A model generated the notes under the pieces. The model did no database searches and was not told the origin of the DNA. It saw nothing but the letters and a program-made list of their open reading frames with translations. From the NCBI RefSeq assembly GCF_001425205.1, contig NZ_LMDW01000012.1, positions 141,584 through 205,583 of the forward strand: 64,000 bases of DNA, in the 5' to 3' direction. A program made the position numbers and the translations under genes. Positions 1 through 9,841 of the stretch are shown piece by piece. The stretch's first letter is position 1. Every line of letters starts with the position of its first letter. The stretch comes from Variovorax sp. Root411. Lineage in GTDB: Bacteria; Pseudomonadota; Gammaproteobacteria; Burkholderiales; Burkholderiaceae_C.

Positions 1-1300
1 CCGGATCGGTTGCTTCCATCTCGTAGCTGGCGGCCACCATGGCCAGCCGGCCGACCACACCGTACATGTAGAAGCGGTTCGGGGCGCTGGCGCCAGGCTT
101 GGCGCCGGGCTGAGGCAAGTGCGCACTTTCAGAAAATGCCAGCGGCACGTAGCTCGCGCCCGGCAGCTTCAGGTTCTCGTCGGCGGCGCGCTCGGCATGC
201 ACGCGGTAGAAGCCGCCGACCACGTAGCGGTCCATCATGTAGACCACCGGCTCGGCCACGCCGTTGTGCACGCGCTCGTTGGTCAGCACGCCTTCCTGCA
301 CGATCAGCTCGGTGGGTTCGCGCAGTTCGCGGCTGGCGCCTGCCTTGGCGGCGGGAAGGCCGGCGCCGCCGCGGGGCTTGCCGATCAGCGCCTCCACGTC
401 CTTGGCATCGCGCACCGTCACCACGCCCGGACTGCCGCTGCCGCTGTGGCCGCCCTTGACGACCACGAACGGCTTCTCGTTGATGCCGTATTCCTTGTAC
501 TTGCGACGCACCTTGGTCAGCACCGCGTCGACATGGCTGGTCAGCACGTCGATGCCGCGGCCCTCGGCCACGTCCACGCCTTCGGCACGCGCATAGATCG
601 GGTTGATGAGCCAGGGGTCGATGCCCAGCAGCTTGCCGAAGCGCTTGGACAGCTCCTCGTAGCTGTGCAGGTGGTTGCTCTTGCGGCGCACCGACCAGCC
701 CGCATGCAGCGGCGGCAGCAGGTACTGCTCGTGCAAGTCCTCGAGGATGCCGGGCGTTCCAGCAGAAAGCTCGTTGTTGAGCAGAATTGTGCAGGGATCG
801 AAATTCTTCAGCCCCAGCCTGCGCTTGCTGCGCACCACCGGTTCGAGCGTCACGGTGTCGCCGTTGGGCAGTTCGATCTTCTTGGAAGTCTTGATGGCGG
901 GGTCGATGGACCCGATGCGCACGTTGAGCCCCGCCATGTGGAAGATGCGCACCAGTTGCGCGACGTTGGCGAGATAAAAGGTGTTCTTGGAGTGATTTTC
1001 CGGAATGACAAGCAGGTTGCGCGCTTCCGGACAGATCTTCTCGATGGCCGCCTGCGCGGCCTGCACCGCCAGCGGCAGCATTTCCTTGGTGAGGTTGTTC
1101 CAGCCGCCCGGGAACAGGTTGGTGTCGACCGGGGCCAGCTTGAAGCCGGCGTTGCGGATGTCGACGGCGCTGTAGAACGGCGGCGTGTGCTCCATCCACT
1201 CGAGCCGGAACCAGCGCTCGATGGCAGGCATCGAGTCGAGCACCCGCTGCTCCAGTTCGTTGATCGGGCCGGTCAGGGCGGTGACGAGATGCGGAACCAT
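1..1300 (-). CDS. gshA: Glutamate--cysteine ligase (partial, C-terminus cut by window edge)
   Basis: Makes gamma-glutamylcysteine from Glu, Cys and ATP, the first step of cytosolic glutathione synthesis. The frame opens at an ATG at 1300 (MVPHLVTALTGPINELEQ) and reads 433 codons without a stop to the window edge. It resembles the proteobacterial GshA family first described from Acidithiobacillus and common in Burkholderiales, not the E. coli GshA fold family. Members are about 430-450 aa, so probably only a few residues are missing. Visible family segments include VDTNLFPGGWNN near residue 58 and the Gly/Ser-rich VVKGGHSGSGSPGVVTV near residue 270. It lies 96 bp downstream of proA on the same strand. 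An AAGG sequence about 10 nt before the ATG can serve as ribosome site. In related genomes gshB usually follows, which would be outside this window. Confidence 0.88.
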   Translation of the reverse strand, partial: MVPHLVTALTGPINELEQRVLDSMPAIERWFRLEWMEHTPPFYSAVDIRNAGFKLAPVDTNLFPGGWNNLTKEMLPLAVQAAQAAIEKICPEARNLLVIPENHSKNTFYLANVAQLVRIFHMAGLNVRIGSIDPAIKTSKKIELPNGDTVTLEPVVRSKRRLGLKNFDPCTILLNNELSAGTPGILEDLHEQYLLPPLHAGWSVRRKSNHLHSYEELSKRFGKLLGIDPWLINPIYARAEGVDVAEGRGIDVLTSHVDAVLTKVRRKYKEYGINEKPFVVVKGGHSGSGSPGVVTVRDAKDVEALIGKPRGGAGLPAAKAGASRELREPTELIVQEGVLTNERVHNGVAEPVVYMMDRYVVGGFYRVHAERAADENLKLPGASYVPLAFSESAHLPQPGAKPGASAPNRFYMYGVVGRLAMVAASYEMEATDP

Positions 1301-1396
1301 GCGGGCGGCCTTGTTGGTTTTGTGCTTAAAGGTAGAGCGGAATTGTAGGAATTGGGGGTGCCCATCCCGAAGACAAGACCACGAGAGCGGCGCGCA

Positions 1397-2689
1397 TCAG
1401 GTCCGCACTTCGCCTTGGCCCAGCACCACGTACTTGAGCGAAGTCAGCCCTTCGATCCCCACCGGTCCGCGCGCATGGAACTTGTCGGTGCTGATGCCAA
1501 TTTCGGCGCCCAGCCCGAACTCGAAGCCATCCGCGAAGCGCGTGCTCGCATTGACCATCACGCTGGCCGAGTCGACCTCGCGCAGGAAGCGCTGGGCATG
1601 CACGTGGTCGCGCGTGACGATGGCGTCGGTGTGGTGGCTCGAATAACGGTTGATGTGCGCAATGGCCTCGTCCACGCCGGCCACCACCTTGATGCTGATG
1701 ACGGCAGCGAGGTATTCCTCGGACCAGTCGGATTCGACCGCATCGACCACCCTGGCTTTCGGATCGATCGCACCGTCGGCGCGCAGGATGGCGGCGGCGG
1801 CCGGGTCGCAGCGCATTTCCACGCCCTTGGCCGCGAAGATGGCGGCGATCTCGGGCAGGAAGTCGTCGGCCACCGCGGCCGACACCAGCAGGCCTTCGGC
1901 GGCGTTGCAGGGGCTGTACTTCTGGGTCTTGGCGTTGTCGACGATGCGCAGCGCCATGTCGAACTCGGCCGTGTCGTCCACGTAGACGTGGCAGTTGCCG
2001 TCCAGGTGCTTGATGACGGGCACCTTGGCGTCGCGGCTGATGCGCTCGATCAGGCCCTTGCCGCCGCGCGGGATGATCACGTCGACGAACTCCGGCATGG
2101 CGATCAGCTGGCCGACGGCTTCGCGGTCGGTGGTCTGCACCAGCTGCACCGCTTCCACCGGCAGGCCGGCTTCGGCCAGCGCCTCGGACACCAGCAGCGC
2201 CAGCGCCTTGTTCGACTCGATGGCTTCCGAGCCGCCGCGCAGGATGGCCGCGTTGCCGCTCTTGATGGCCAGGCTCGCGGCCTCGATGGTCACGTTGGGG
2301 CGGCTCTCGTAGATCATGCCGAACACGCCGATCGGCACGCGCATCTGGCCCACGCGGATGCCGCTGGGCTGCTGCTTCATGCCGATGATCTCGCCGATCA
2401 CGTCGGCCATGCCGGCGAGCTGCTCGCAGCCGAGCGCCACGGTCTCGATGACCTTGGGCGTGAGCTTGAGGCGGTCGACCATCGGCGCCGAGAGGCCGGC
2501 GGCCGTGGCGCGCTCCAGGTCCTTCTGGTTGGCCACGGCCAGCACCGGACCGGCTTCGCGCAGGCGCCGGGCCAGCGCCTTCAATGCCTTGTTTTTGGTG
2601 GCTGAATCCGCACGGGCCATGAGGAATGCGGCGGTTTTGGCTTGCAGGCCGAGGCTCTGCATGTGCTCGCTGACGTTGAACGCGTTCAT
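1397..2689 (-). CDS. proA: Gamma-glutamyl phosphate reductase (glutamate-5-semialdehyde dehydrogenase)
   Basis: Reduces gamma-glutamyl phosphate to glutamate-5-semialdehyde with NADPH, the second step of proline synthesis. About 430 aa, the normal ProA length. Visible motifs are the cofactor-domain stretch [20 protein letters not shown] and the catalytic-Cys region [13 protein letters not shown] chose the ATG at 2689 ([16 protein letters not shown]) because AGGAA lies 9 nt upstream and homologues begin this way. The frame stays open to an ATG at 2707 and a TTG at 2716, so up to nine more residues are possible. A REP-type hairpin sits just upstream at 2738-2758. The gene is on the same strand as holA, lptE and leuS, the usual Burkholderiales order. 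Confidence 0.95.
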   Translation of the reverse strand: MNAFNVSEHMQSLGLQAKTAAFLMARADSATKNKALKALARRLREAGPVLAVANQKDLERATAAGLSAPMVDRLKLTPKVIETVALGCEQLAGMADVIGEIIGMKQQPSGIRVGQMRVPIGVFGMIYESRPNVTIEAASLAIKSGNAAILRGGSEAIESNKALALLVSEALAEAGLPVEAVQLVQTTDREAVGQLIAMPEFVDVIIPRGGKGLIERISRDAKVPVIKHLDGNCHVYVDDTAEFDMALRIVDNAKTQKYSPCNAAEGLLVSAAVADDFLPEIAAIFAAKGVEMRCDPAAAAILRADGAIDPKARVVDAVESDWSEEYLAAVISIKVVAGVDEAIAHINRYSSHHTDAIVTRDHVHAQRFLREVDSASVMVNASTRFADGFEFGLGAEIGISTDKFHARGPVGIEGLTSLKYVVLGQGEVRT

Positions 2690-2737
2690 GCCGGCATTTT
2701 CCTGCATTTGGATCAACCCCAGATTTCGCGCATTGTT

Positions 2738-2848
2738 CCCTCTCCCTCCGGGAGAGGGCTAGGGTGAGGGCCGCGGCGCCTGGAAGCGTGCGATGCGATA
2801 AAGGCCGCCGGCCCTTATCCCAACCCTCTCCCGGAGGGAGAGGGGGCA
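2738..2848. repeat. REPIN-like doublet: two inverted REP hairpins between proA and holA
   Basis: Two copies of one REP-type unit face each other. The left unit (2738-2758) has an 8-bp stem, CCCTCTCC/GGAGAGGG. The right unit (2824-2844) has the same stem in opposite orientation. Each is flanked by the conserved arm CTAGGGTGAGGG or its complement TTATCCCAACCC. Paired, inverted REPs are the arrangement called REPIN. The right copy overlaps the 3' end of holA. A diverged doublet of the same design lies at 24267-24374. Confidence 0.85.
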
Positions 2849-3900
2849 AGAGCGCTGCTGCACGCGCGGCACAGCATCAGCGCGAGCCGCTGCAGGGCCT
2901 GCCAGCCACTGGCGGGCCAGTCGGGCTGCTTCAGGCCCTTCACGATGCCGTCCACCACGTGCGCCGCGCGCAGCAGCCGGGCCAGCATGCGGTCGTCCAG
3001 GCGCGGCAGCACGCGCTCGAAAGCGCGCTCGCGCGGGCCCCAGATGCGGTTCTCGCGCAGCGCCATCGGCAGCGGTCGGCCCGAGGCCATGGCGTCCTTC
3101 ACGCGCTTGAGCGCACGGATGTCCTCGGCGATCGTGTAGTGCACCAGCACCTCGGCTTCGCCCTCGGCCTGCAGGCCGTCGAGCATGCGCGCCACGCGCT
3201 GCGGGTTGCCGGCCAGCACGGCCTCGGAGAGCTTGAACACGTCGTAGCGCGCCACGTTGTTGACCGCGCCCTCGACCTGCTCCCAGCTCAATTCGCCGGC
3301 CGGGTGCAGCAGCGCGAGCTTCTGGATTTCCTGGTGCGCCGCCAGCAGGTTGCCCTCCACACGGTCGGCGAAGAACTGCAGCGTGCGCTGGCCCTCATCG
3401 CCGGGCATTACGCGCTGGCCCTGCTGGCCCAGGCGCTGCGCGATCCATTGCGGCAGCGCGTTGCGCTCGATCGGTTCGACCTGGATGCTCGCGCCGTTGT
3501 TCTCCAGCGCCGAGAACCAGGCGCCGGTGCGCGTGGCCTTGTCCAGCCGCGGCAGCATCACAAGCGTGAGCGTGCTGTCGTTGCCGGGCGCCGCCTCGGC
3601 CAGCTGCTGCAGCGCGGCGCTGCCGTCCTTGCCGGGCTTGCCCGAGGGAATGCGGATCTCGACGATCTGCTTGTCGGCGAACAGCGAGAGCGAGCCGCCC
3701 GCCGCGAGCACCGCGCTCCAGTCGAAGTGCGCGCCGGCCACGGTGTACGAGCTGCGCTCGGTGTAGCCCTGCGCGCGCGCGGCGGTGCGGACGGCGTCGG
3801 CCGCCTCCTGAGCGAGCAGCGGCTCGTCGCCGTGGATCGTGTAGAGCGGCTTCAGGCCCTTCTGCAGGTGGGCCCCGAGCTGGGCGCTGGCTAGTTGCAT
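2815..3900 (-). CDS. holA: DNA polymerase III subunit delta
   Basis: The delta subunit of the clamp loader opens the beta clamp during chromosomal replication. 361 aa, slightly longer than the usual roughly 340. The N-terminal GLKPLYTIHGDEPLLAQEAADAVR segment matches the delta AAA-like domain, and the C-terminal helical collar follows (residues about 210-345). The start is the ATG at 3900, 32 bp after the lptE stop; the leuS-lptE-holA order is conserved in Betaproteobacteria. The last residues, [11 protein letters not shown], are translated from the REP unit at 2818-2848, which also supplies the stop codon, so the C-terminus has been extended or replaced by repeat DNA. Confidence 0.93.
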   Translation of the reverse strand: MQLASAQLGAHLQKGLKPLYTIHGDEPLLAQEAADAVRTAARAQGYTERSSYTVAGAHFDWSAVLAAGGSLSLFADKQIVEIRIPSGKPGKDGSAALQQLAEAAPGNDSTLTLVMLPRLDKATRTGAWFSALENNGASIQVEPIERNALPQWIAQRLGQQGQRVMPGDEGQRTLQFFADRVEGNLLAAHQEIQKLALLHPAGELSWEQVEGAVNNVARYDVFKLSEAVLAGNPQRVARMLDGLQAEGEAEVLVHYTIAEDIRALKRVKDAMASGRPLPMALRENRIWGPRERAFERVLPRLDDRMLARLLRAAHVVDGIVKGLKQPDWPASGWQALQRLALMLCRACSSALAPSPSGRGLG

Positions 3901-3931
3901 GGCAATCGAATGAAGGCCGGGGCGCGCGGCC

Positions 3932-4453
3932 TCAGAGTTCCTTGACGGCGGCCAGGCGGCGCATCAGCTGCTGCGCGATGTCCGCCTGCATGTCGCGGAA
4001 CAGCAGTTCAGCCTCGCCTTCCTTGGCCAGCGCGTTGGTTTCATTGAAGCTCAGGTCGCGCGTCTGCGAAACCTCGGTGGCCGGCAGCAGGTCCTTGCCA
4101 CCCGGCGTGCGCAAGCGGAAGCGCACGCGCAGCTGAAGCTGCAGTTCGCGCACGAGGCCGGCCGAATTGGTCGAGATCACGAAGCGGTTGCGGTCCTCGC
4201 CGAGGATTTCGAGCACCACGTCGGCGGTGGAAGACTGGTCGGCCGGCAGCAATGTCACCGAGCCGGTGGCCCGCAGCTCGCGCCGGATCTGGTTGATCAA
4301 GGCCGAGTTGCCCGACACCGACAGCGTCTTGAACGCAAAGACCGGCGCCTTGCGCAGCTCGAAGCCGCAGCCGGCCAGGCCGAGCGAAGCGCCCGCCGCC
4401 GTCAGCCCGAGAAGAAAGCCGCGGCGCGGCAGCGAGACATTGCGAATGTTCAT
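3932..4453 (-). CDS. lptE: LPS-assembly lipoprotein LptE
   Basis: Outer-membrane lipoprotein that plugs the LptD barrel and helps deliver LPS to the cell surface. 173 aa, the normal length. The N-terminus MNIRNVSLPRRGFLLGLTAA is a signal peptide with a twin Arg and ends in the lipobox LAGC (Cys29). The mature start GFELRKAP is typical of LptE (formerly RlpB). The ATG at 4453 is 11 bp after the leuS stop, so it is probably cotranscribed and coupled. An in-frame open reading region continues upstream inside leuS, but there it is only a shadow of leuS. Confidence 0.93.
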   Translation of the reverse strand: MNIRNVSLPRRGFLLGLTAAGASLGLAGCGFELRKAPVFAFKTLSVSGNSALINQIRRELRATGSVTLLPADQSSTADVVLEILGEDRNRFVISTNSAGLVRELQLQLRVRFRLRTPGGKDLLPATEVSQTRDLSFNETNALAKEGEAELLFRDMQADIAQQLMRRLAAVKEL

Positions 4454-4464
4454 GCTTGAGTCGT

Positions 4465-7095
4465 TCAAAGGACCACGTTGACCAGGCGGCCGGGAACCAC
4501 GATCACGCGCTTGGGCAGCGCGCCTTCGGCGAAGTTGACGAAGTCGTCGCAGGCGATCGCGAGCTTCTCGATCTCGTCCTTCGACGCGCCGGCCGGCACG
4601 CTGAGCTTGCCGCGCAGCTTGCCGTTGACCTGCAGCATCAGTTCGATCTCGTCCTGCACCAGCGCATCGACGTCGACCGCGGGCCAGGCCGCATCGAGCA
4701 GGCCGCCCAGGTCCTTGTCGTAGCCGAGTTCGCTCCAGAGCTGCTGCGCGATGTGCGGCGTGGCCGGGTAGAGGCAGCGCAGCAGGATGCCGAAGCCTTC
4801 GCGCAGCGCGGCCGCGTCGCCGTTGCTGCCGTCGGGCTTGAAGCCTTCCAGCGCATTGAGCAGCTTCATCGCGCCCGACACCACGGTGTTGTATTGCATG
4901 CGCTGGTAGTCGTAGTCGACCTGGCGCAGCACGGTGTGCACCTCGCGGCGCAGCGCCTGGGCGGACTTGCCGAAGCCCTGGCCCCCGATCGCGACCGGCG
5001 CCACGTCCGCCTGCGCCACGCCGAAGTTCCACACCCGGCGCAGGAAGCGGTAGCTGCCTTCGACGGCCGCGTCGTTCCACTCGAGCGTGGCTTCGGGCGG
5101 TGCGGTGAACATGGTGTACAGACGCGCGGTGTCGGCGCCGTACTTCTCGATCAGGTCCTGCGGGTCGACGCCGTTGCGTTCGCTCTTGCCCATCTTGCCG
5201 ACGCCGCCGTACTCGACCTTCGTGCCGTCGGCCAGCGTGCCGCCGGTGATGCGGCCCTGCGCGTCGAGCACCGCCGTGACTTCGAGGGGCGGGAAGTAGT
5301 CCTTGCCGCCCTTCTCGTTGCGCTTGTAGAAGATGTGGTTGAGCACCATGCCCTGCGTGAGCAGCTTGCTGAAGGGCTCGTCGGCCTTCACCAGGCCCAG
5401 GTCGCGCATCACCTTGGTCCAGAAGCGCGCGTACAGCAAATGCAGGATCGCGTGCTCGATGCCGCCGATGTACTGGTCCATCGGCATCCAGTAGTCGGCG
5501 CCGCCGCCCACCATGGCGTCGTCGTTCTTCGGGTCGCAGTAGCGCATGAAGTACCACGACGAGTCCACGAAGGTGTCCATCGTGTCGGTCTCGCGCCGCG
5601 CGGCCTTGCCGCACACGGGGCAGGTCACGCCGGCATGGAAGCCTTCGTGCTTGTTCAGCGGGTTGCCCGAGCCGTCGGGCACGCAGTCGGTCGGCAGCAC
5701 CACGGGCAGGTCCTTCTCCGGGACCGGCACCGCGCCGTGCTCTTCGCAATGGATGATCGGGATCGGCGTGCCCCAGTAGCGCTGGCGGCTCACACCCCAG
5801 TCGCGCAGGCGCCAGGTGGTCTGCAGCTCGCCCAGGTCCTTCTGGCCCAGCGCGTGCGCCACGGCGGCCACGGCCTCCTTGTAGGTCATGCCGCTGAAGT
5901 TGTCGGAGTTGATGGTCACGCCGCGCTGCTTGTCGCCGTACCAGTCCTGCCACTTGTGGTAGTCGAAGTGCGGCTCGTCGTCGACCAGCACGACCTGGAT
6001 GATCTCGAGGCCGTACTTGTTGGCGAAGGCGAAGTCGCGCTCGTCGTGCGCGGGCACGCCCATCACGGCGCCGTCGCCATAGCCCATGAGCACGTAGTTG
6101 CCGACCCACACCGGCACCTGCTCCTCGGTGATCGGATGCATCACCGTGAGGCCGGTGGGCACACCCTTCTTTTCCTGCGTGGCGAGCTCGGCCTCGGTGG
6201 TGCCGCCGGCCTTGCATTCCTCGATGAAGGCCGCGACCTTCGGATCGAGCGTGGCGGCGTGCGCGGCCAGCGGATGCTCGGGCGCGACGGCGCAGAAGGT
6301 GACGCCCATGATGGTGTCGGCGCGCGTGGTGAACACGTACATGCGGCCGTCCTGGATGAGCTTGCCGTCCGCGCCATGGATGTCATGCGTGAAGGCGAAG
6401 CGCAAACCCTCGCTCTTGCCGATCCAGTTCTCCTGCATCAGCTTGACGCGCTCGGGCCAGCCCGGCAGCTTGTGCTGGGTGTGTTCGAGCAGCTCTTCGG
6501 CGTAGTCGCTGATCTTCAGGTAGTAGCCCGGGATCTCGCGGCGCTCGACCGTGGCGCCCGTGCGCCAGCCCTTGCCGTCGATCACCTGCTCGTTGGCCAG
6601 CACGGTCTGGTCGACCGGGTCCCAGTTGACGACCTGGGTCTTGCGGTAGGCAATGCCCTTCTCCAGCATCTTCAGGAACAGCCACTGGTTCCACTTGTAG
6701 TAGCTCGGATCGCAGGTGGCGATCTCGCGGCTCCAGTCGATCGCCAGGCCCATGGCCTGGAGCTGGCCGCGCATGTAGTCGATGTTCTCGTAGGTCCACT
6801 TGGCCGGCGGCACCCCGTTCTTCAGCGCCGCGTTCTCGGCCGGCAGGCCGAAGGCGTCCCAGCCCATGGGCATCAGCACGTTGTAGCCGCTCATGCGCAG
6901 GTAGCGCGTGAGCATGTCGTTGATCGTGTAGTTGCGCACGTGGCCCATGTGCAGCTTGCCGCTGGGGTACGGCAGCATGGAGCAGGCGTAGTACTTCTTG
7001 CGGCTCGCGTCCTCGGTGACGCGATAGGCATCGGCGGCGCTCCATTGCGCCTGGGCAGCGGACTCGACGTCGCTGGGTTTGTAGCTGGGATTCAT
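4465..7095 (-). CDS. leuS: Leucyl-tRNA synthetase
   Basis: Charges tRNA-Leu with leucine. 876 aa, full length for bacterial class Ia LeuRS. The HIGH signature appears as HMGH (residues 49-52) after YPSGKL, followed by [14 protein letters not shown]. The CP1 editing insert occupies roughly residues 225-420 and contains the conserved [13 protein letters not shown] segment. The KMSKS loop reads KMGKS (residues 634-638), with Gly in place of the first Ser; the two Lys are kept. The anticodon-binding and C-terminal domains follow, ending in [11 protein letters not shown]. It is the first gene of leuS-lptE-holA and diverges from the Bug gene across a 105-bp spacer. Confidence 0.97.
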   Translation of the reverse strand: MNPSYKPSDVESAAQAQWSAADAYRVTEDASRKKYYACSMLPYPSGKLHMGHVRNYTINDMLTRYLRMSGYNVLMPMGWDAFGLPAENAALKNGVPPAKWTYENIDYMRGQLQAMGLAIDWSREIATCDPSYYKWNQWLFLKMLEKGIAYRKTQVVNWDPVDQTVLANEQVIDGKGWRTGATVERREIPGYYLKISDYAEELLEHTQHKLPGWPERVKLMQENWIGKSEGLRFAFTHDIHGADGKLIQDGRMYVFTTRADTIMGVTFCAVAPEHPLAAHAATLDPKVAAFIEECKAGGTTEAELATQEKKGVPTGLTVMHPITEEQVPVWVGNYVLMGYGDGAVMGVPAHDERDFAFANKYGLEIIQVVLVDDEPHFDYHKWQDWYGDKQRGVTINSDNFSGMTYKEAVAAVAHALGQKDLGELQTTWRLRDWGVSRQRYWGTPIPIIHCEEHGAVPVPEKDLPVVLPTDCVPDGSGNPLNKHEGFHAGVTCPVCGKAARRETDTMDTFVDSSWYFMRYCDPKNDDAMVGGGADYWMPMDQYIGGIEHAILHLLYARFWTKVMRDLGLVKADEPFSKLLTQGMVLNHIFYKRNEKGGKDYFPPLEVTAVLDAQGRITGGTLADGTKVEYGGVGKMGKSERNGVDPQDLIEKYGADTARLYTMFTAPPEATLEWNDAAVEGSYRFLRRVWNFGVAQADVAPVAIGGQGFGKSAQALRREVHTVLRQVDYDYQRMQYNTVVSGAMKLLNALEGFKPDGSNGDAAALREGFGILLRCLYPATPHIAQQLWSELGYDKDLGGLLDAAWPAVDVDALVQDEIELMLQVNGKLRGKLSVPAGASKDEIEKLAIACDDFVNFAEGALPKRVIVVPGRLVNVVL

Positions 7096-7200
7096 GACGG
7101 GTTCGGCAAGACCCGGCGCGGGGTGGCCGGGGAGGACGGATTATCGCGCCGGACTAGACTCGCTCCCCAGCTTGCCGCCTCACGCGGACGGAAAGACACA

Positions 7201-8175
7201 ATGAAACTGCTCTGGAAACATCTCGCCCTGTCCTTCGCGGCCGCCGCCAGCCTTGCTGCCACGCCGCTGCGGGCCCAGCAGAACGACAAGCCCCTGCGCC
7301 TCGTCGTGCCCTTCGCCACTGGCGGCGCCCAGGACGTTATCGCCCGCTACCTGGGCGCCAAGCTCGCCGACAGGCTTGGCCAGAGCGTCATCGTCGACAA
7401 CAAGGCCGGCGCCGGCGGCATCGTGGCCGCCGACGCGGTGGCCAAGGCGACGGACGGGGCCACGGTGCTGCTCGCAACGGGCGGCGCCATCACCATCGCG
7501 CCCCACCTGCAGGTCAAGCTCCCGTACGACCCGGTGCACGAGCTGGTGCCGGTGGCCCTGGTGGCGGACACGCCGATGACGCTGTCCGTGCGCACCGAAA
7601 GCCCCTACAAGACCGTGGCCGACGTGCTGCGCGACGCCAAGGCCAGGCCGGGCCAGGTTACCTACGCCTCGACGGGCAATGGCACCGTGTCGCACCTGAC
7701 CGGGGCGCTGCTGGCGCAGGCGAGCGGCGTGAACCTGCTGCACGTGCCCTACCGGGGCGCCGCGCCCGCCATGACGGACCTGCTGGGCGGGCAGGTGGCG
7801 GCCATCGTGACCAGCGTGGCCTCGATCGAGCCGATGGTCGCCAGCGGCAAGGCGCGCGTGCTCGGCACCTTCTCCCACGCGGCGCTGCCCGGCATGGGCA
7901 CGGCCCCGACCATCGGCGAGGCCACCGGCCTGCCGGGCATGGAAGTGCCGGTCTGGGTCGGCGTGATGGCGCCGGCGCGCATGCCCGCGGCGAGCGTCGA
8001 GAAGCTGTCCGCGGCGCTGGTCGAGGTGTGCAACCTGCCGGAGACGAAGCAGCGCTTTGCGCAGCTGGGCGCGGTCAATACCTGCGGCGGCCCGGCCGCG
8101 CTGGGCAAGGTGGTGACGGAAGACAGCCAGCGCTGGGCGAAAGTGATCAAGCAAGGCGGAATCAAGATTGACTGA
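7201..8175 (+). CDS. Bug/TctC-family periplasmic solute-binding protein
   Basis: 324 aa with an N-terminal signal peptide (residues 1 to about 26, ending near PLRAQQ). It then has the PLRLVVPFATGGAQDVIAR opening and GQSVIVDNKAGAGGIVAADAVAKA, both hallmarks of Bug receptors (tripartite tricarboxylate transporter binding proteins). These bind small carboxylates in the periplasm. No TctA/TctB membrane genes are nearby, so it is one of the orphan Bug proteins that are very numerous in Comamonadaceae and Bordetella. The stop codon overlaps the start of the next gene by 8 bp, which suggests a common substrate theme. The ligand cannot be told from sequence. Confidence 0.9.
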   Translation: MKLLWKHLALSFAAAASLAATPLRAQQNDKPLRLVVPFATGGAQDVIARYLGAKLADRLGQSVIVDNKAGAGGIVAADAVAKATDGATVLLATGGAITIAPHLQVKLPYDPVHELVPVALVADTPMTLSVRTESPYKTVADVLRDAKARPGQVTYASTGNGTVSHLTGALLAQASGVNLLHVPYRGAAPAMTDLLGGQVAAIVTSVASIEPMVASGKARVLGTFSHAALPGMGTAPTIGEATGLPGMEVPVWVGVMAPARMPAASVEKLSAALVEVCNLPETKQRFAQLGAVNTCGGPAALGKVVTEDSQRWAKVIKQGGIKID

Positions 8176-9250
8176 GGTTTCGCCGGGCACGAAGTACCGC
8201 GTCGGCATTGCGGGCGCCGGGGCGATCGCGCTGGCCAGCGCGGCGTGGCTGCGGCAGGCGGGCCATGGCGCCACGGTGTGGTCGCCGGGCGGCCGGGGCG
8301 CGGACGGGCTGCGCACTCGGCCGCTGGAAGCCGGCGGCATCCAGTCGTTCTCGGTGAAGGTCGAGGTCGCCGACGACGCGGCCGGGCTCTGCGCCGCTTC
8401 GGACGTGCTCCTGCTCGCCCTCCCCGTCAACGGCCACAGGCGCGTGATGGACGCGCTGCTCCCCTTCCTGCGCGACGGCCAGACCGTGATCGTCAGCTCG
8501 ATGGCCTCGCTGTCCTCGCTCTATCTGCACGAGGCAGCTGCGCGCGCAGGCCGGCAGATCACCGTCGCCAGCTTCGGCACGACCGTGCTGACCGCGCGCC
8601 GCGAGTCCGGCACGCAGGTCAGGGTAATGACGCGGCGCAAGTCGGTCGGCGTCTCCGCCCTGCCCGGCTCGCGGGTGGAAGAGGCCGTCGCGCTGTGCAC
8701 CACCCTCTTCGGCGCCGGCTTCTTCCCCGACGGCAGCGCCCTCGCGAGCGCCCTGGCCAACGTCAATCCGCAGTCCCACGGCCCGCTCGCGGTGTTCAAC
8801 TGGACGCGCATCGAGCGCGCCGAGAACTGGCCGCAGTACCACTGCATGACGCCCGGCGTGTCGCGCGTGATCGAGGCGCTGGACCGGGAGCGGCGCGCCG
8901 TGGCCACCGCTTTCGGCATCGAGCTCGACCCCATCGAAGCGCATTTCGCACGCTCTTTCGGCACCGCGTCGGAAAAGCTCGAGGACATCGCCGCCGAACT
9001 GCACGCCAAGCGCGGCGGTCCGCCCGGCCCCACGCAGGTCGACACCCGCTACGTGACCGAAGACATGCCCTACGGCCTGGCGTTCGTCGAGGCGCTGGGC
9101 GCTATCGCCGGCGTGCCGACGCCCGCGACCCGCACCATCGTGGACGCGGCCTCGCTGGTCAACGGCATCGACTTCCGCCGCGAGAACGACCTGCTCGAAC
9201 CGCTGGGCTTGGCGAACGAAACCGTCGCCGGGCTGCTCGAGCGGCTATGA
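8168..9250 (+). CDS. Octopine/nopaline dehydrogenase-family NAD(P)-dependent oxidoreductase
   Basis: 360 aa. The N-terminal Rossmann motif is GIAGAGAIALASAAWLRQ (residues about 13-30), and the C-terminal half resembles the NAD/NADP octopine/nopaline dehydrogenase domain, including the His-bearing NVNPQSHGPLAVFNW. The family reductively condenses, or oxidatively splits, opine-like N-carboxyalkyl amino acids; the substrate here is unknown. The start is a TTG at 8168 with AAGGCGG about 9 nt upstream, inside the end of the Bug gene, giving an 8-bp overlap and likely translational coupling. The 3' end overlaps the convergent AhpD-like gene by 6 bp. Confidence 0.82.
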   Translation: MTEVSPGTKYRVGIAGAGAIALASAAWLRQAGHGATVWSPGGRGADGLRTRPLEAGGIQSFSVKVEVADDAAGLCAASDVLLLALPVNGHRRVMDALLPFLRDGQTVIVSSMASLSSLYLHEAAARAGRQITVASFGTTVLTARRESGTQVRVMTRRKSVGVSALPGSRVEEAVALCTTLFGAGFFPDGSALASALANVNPQSHGPLAVFNWTRIERAENWPQYHCMTPGVSRVIEALDRERRAVATAFGIELDPIEAHFARSFGTASEKLEDIAAELHAKRGGPPGPTQVDTRYVTEDMPYGLAFVEALGAIAGVPTPATRTIVDAASLVNGIDFRRENDLLEPLGLANETVAGLLERL

Positions 9251-9841
9251 CGCGTCGGCTTCGGGGAAGACCGGCTCCCCGAGGTTGAGCATCAGCCGAT
9301 TGGCCCAGGCGAACAGGGCGACCGAATGGATCAGGTCGAGAATCTCCTGCTCTGTCAGCCCGGCCTCCTTCAACCCGCGCACATCGTCGGCCGAGACCTT
9401 GTCCGGCTCGGCACCGAGACGGATCGAGAACGCGACGATGGCCTTCTCGCGCGCCGTGGTGCCGGCGCCTTCCGGCTCCTCGAACACCTGCGAGATCACG
9501 TCGTTGCGCTTGGCCAGCTGCTCGAAGCGCTGTGCATGCACCGAGGCGCAGTACACGCAGCCGTTGACGCGCGATTCCACCGTGGCGCCCAGCTCGCGCT
9601 CGGCGCGCGGCATGCCGCCCGGCGCGAACATGATCGCGTTGAAGGCGATGGAGCGCTGCAGCAGTATCTCGGGCTGATGCGCCAGCACCAGGAAGTACGG
9701 CGAGCTGCGCGCCTGCGGGCTCATCTCGTCGAGCGCGGCCAGTTGGGCCGGCGTGGCGGTGTCGACGTTCACCGTGTCGAGCCACGGCTTCCACTTGAGC
9801 ACCTCGGTGGTGAAGCCCTTGATGCGGATCGGGGCCGTCAT
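9245..9841 (-). CDS. Alkylhydroperoxidase (AhpD)-like domain protein, Avi_7169-type
   Basis: 198 aa carboxymuconolactone decarboxylase/AhpD-fold protein. It carries the redox motif CVYCASVH (Cys95, Cys98, His102), as in thiol peroxidases of this fold. Its ATG at 9841 overlaps the stop of the preceding CMD-domain gene in an ATGA junction. It is the last gene of a three-gene unit with a flavin monooxygenase. The pairing of this protein with the next one is recurrent and I recognise it as the Avi_7169/Avi_7170 pair. A peroxide-reducing role next to a flavoenzyme is an inference. Confidence 0.82.
   Translation of the reverse strand: MTAPIRIKGFTTEVLKWKPWLDTVNVDTATPAQLAALDEMSPQARSSPYFLVLAHQPEILLQRSIAFNAIMFAPGGMPRAERELGATVESRVNGCVYCASVHAQRFEQLAKRNDVISQVFEEPEGAGTTAREKAIVAFSIRLGAEPDKVSADDVRGLKEAGLTEQEILDLIHSVALFAWANRLMLNLGEPVFPEADAS

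Noticed and set aside
4456-8175. A very long open frame on the plus strand opposite leuS, continuing into the Bug gene
   Set aside because: High GC at third positions keeps the antisense frame open; the leuS part is His/Val/Ala-rich with no family match. Only the in-frame Bug protein from 7201 is real.
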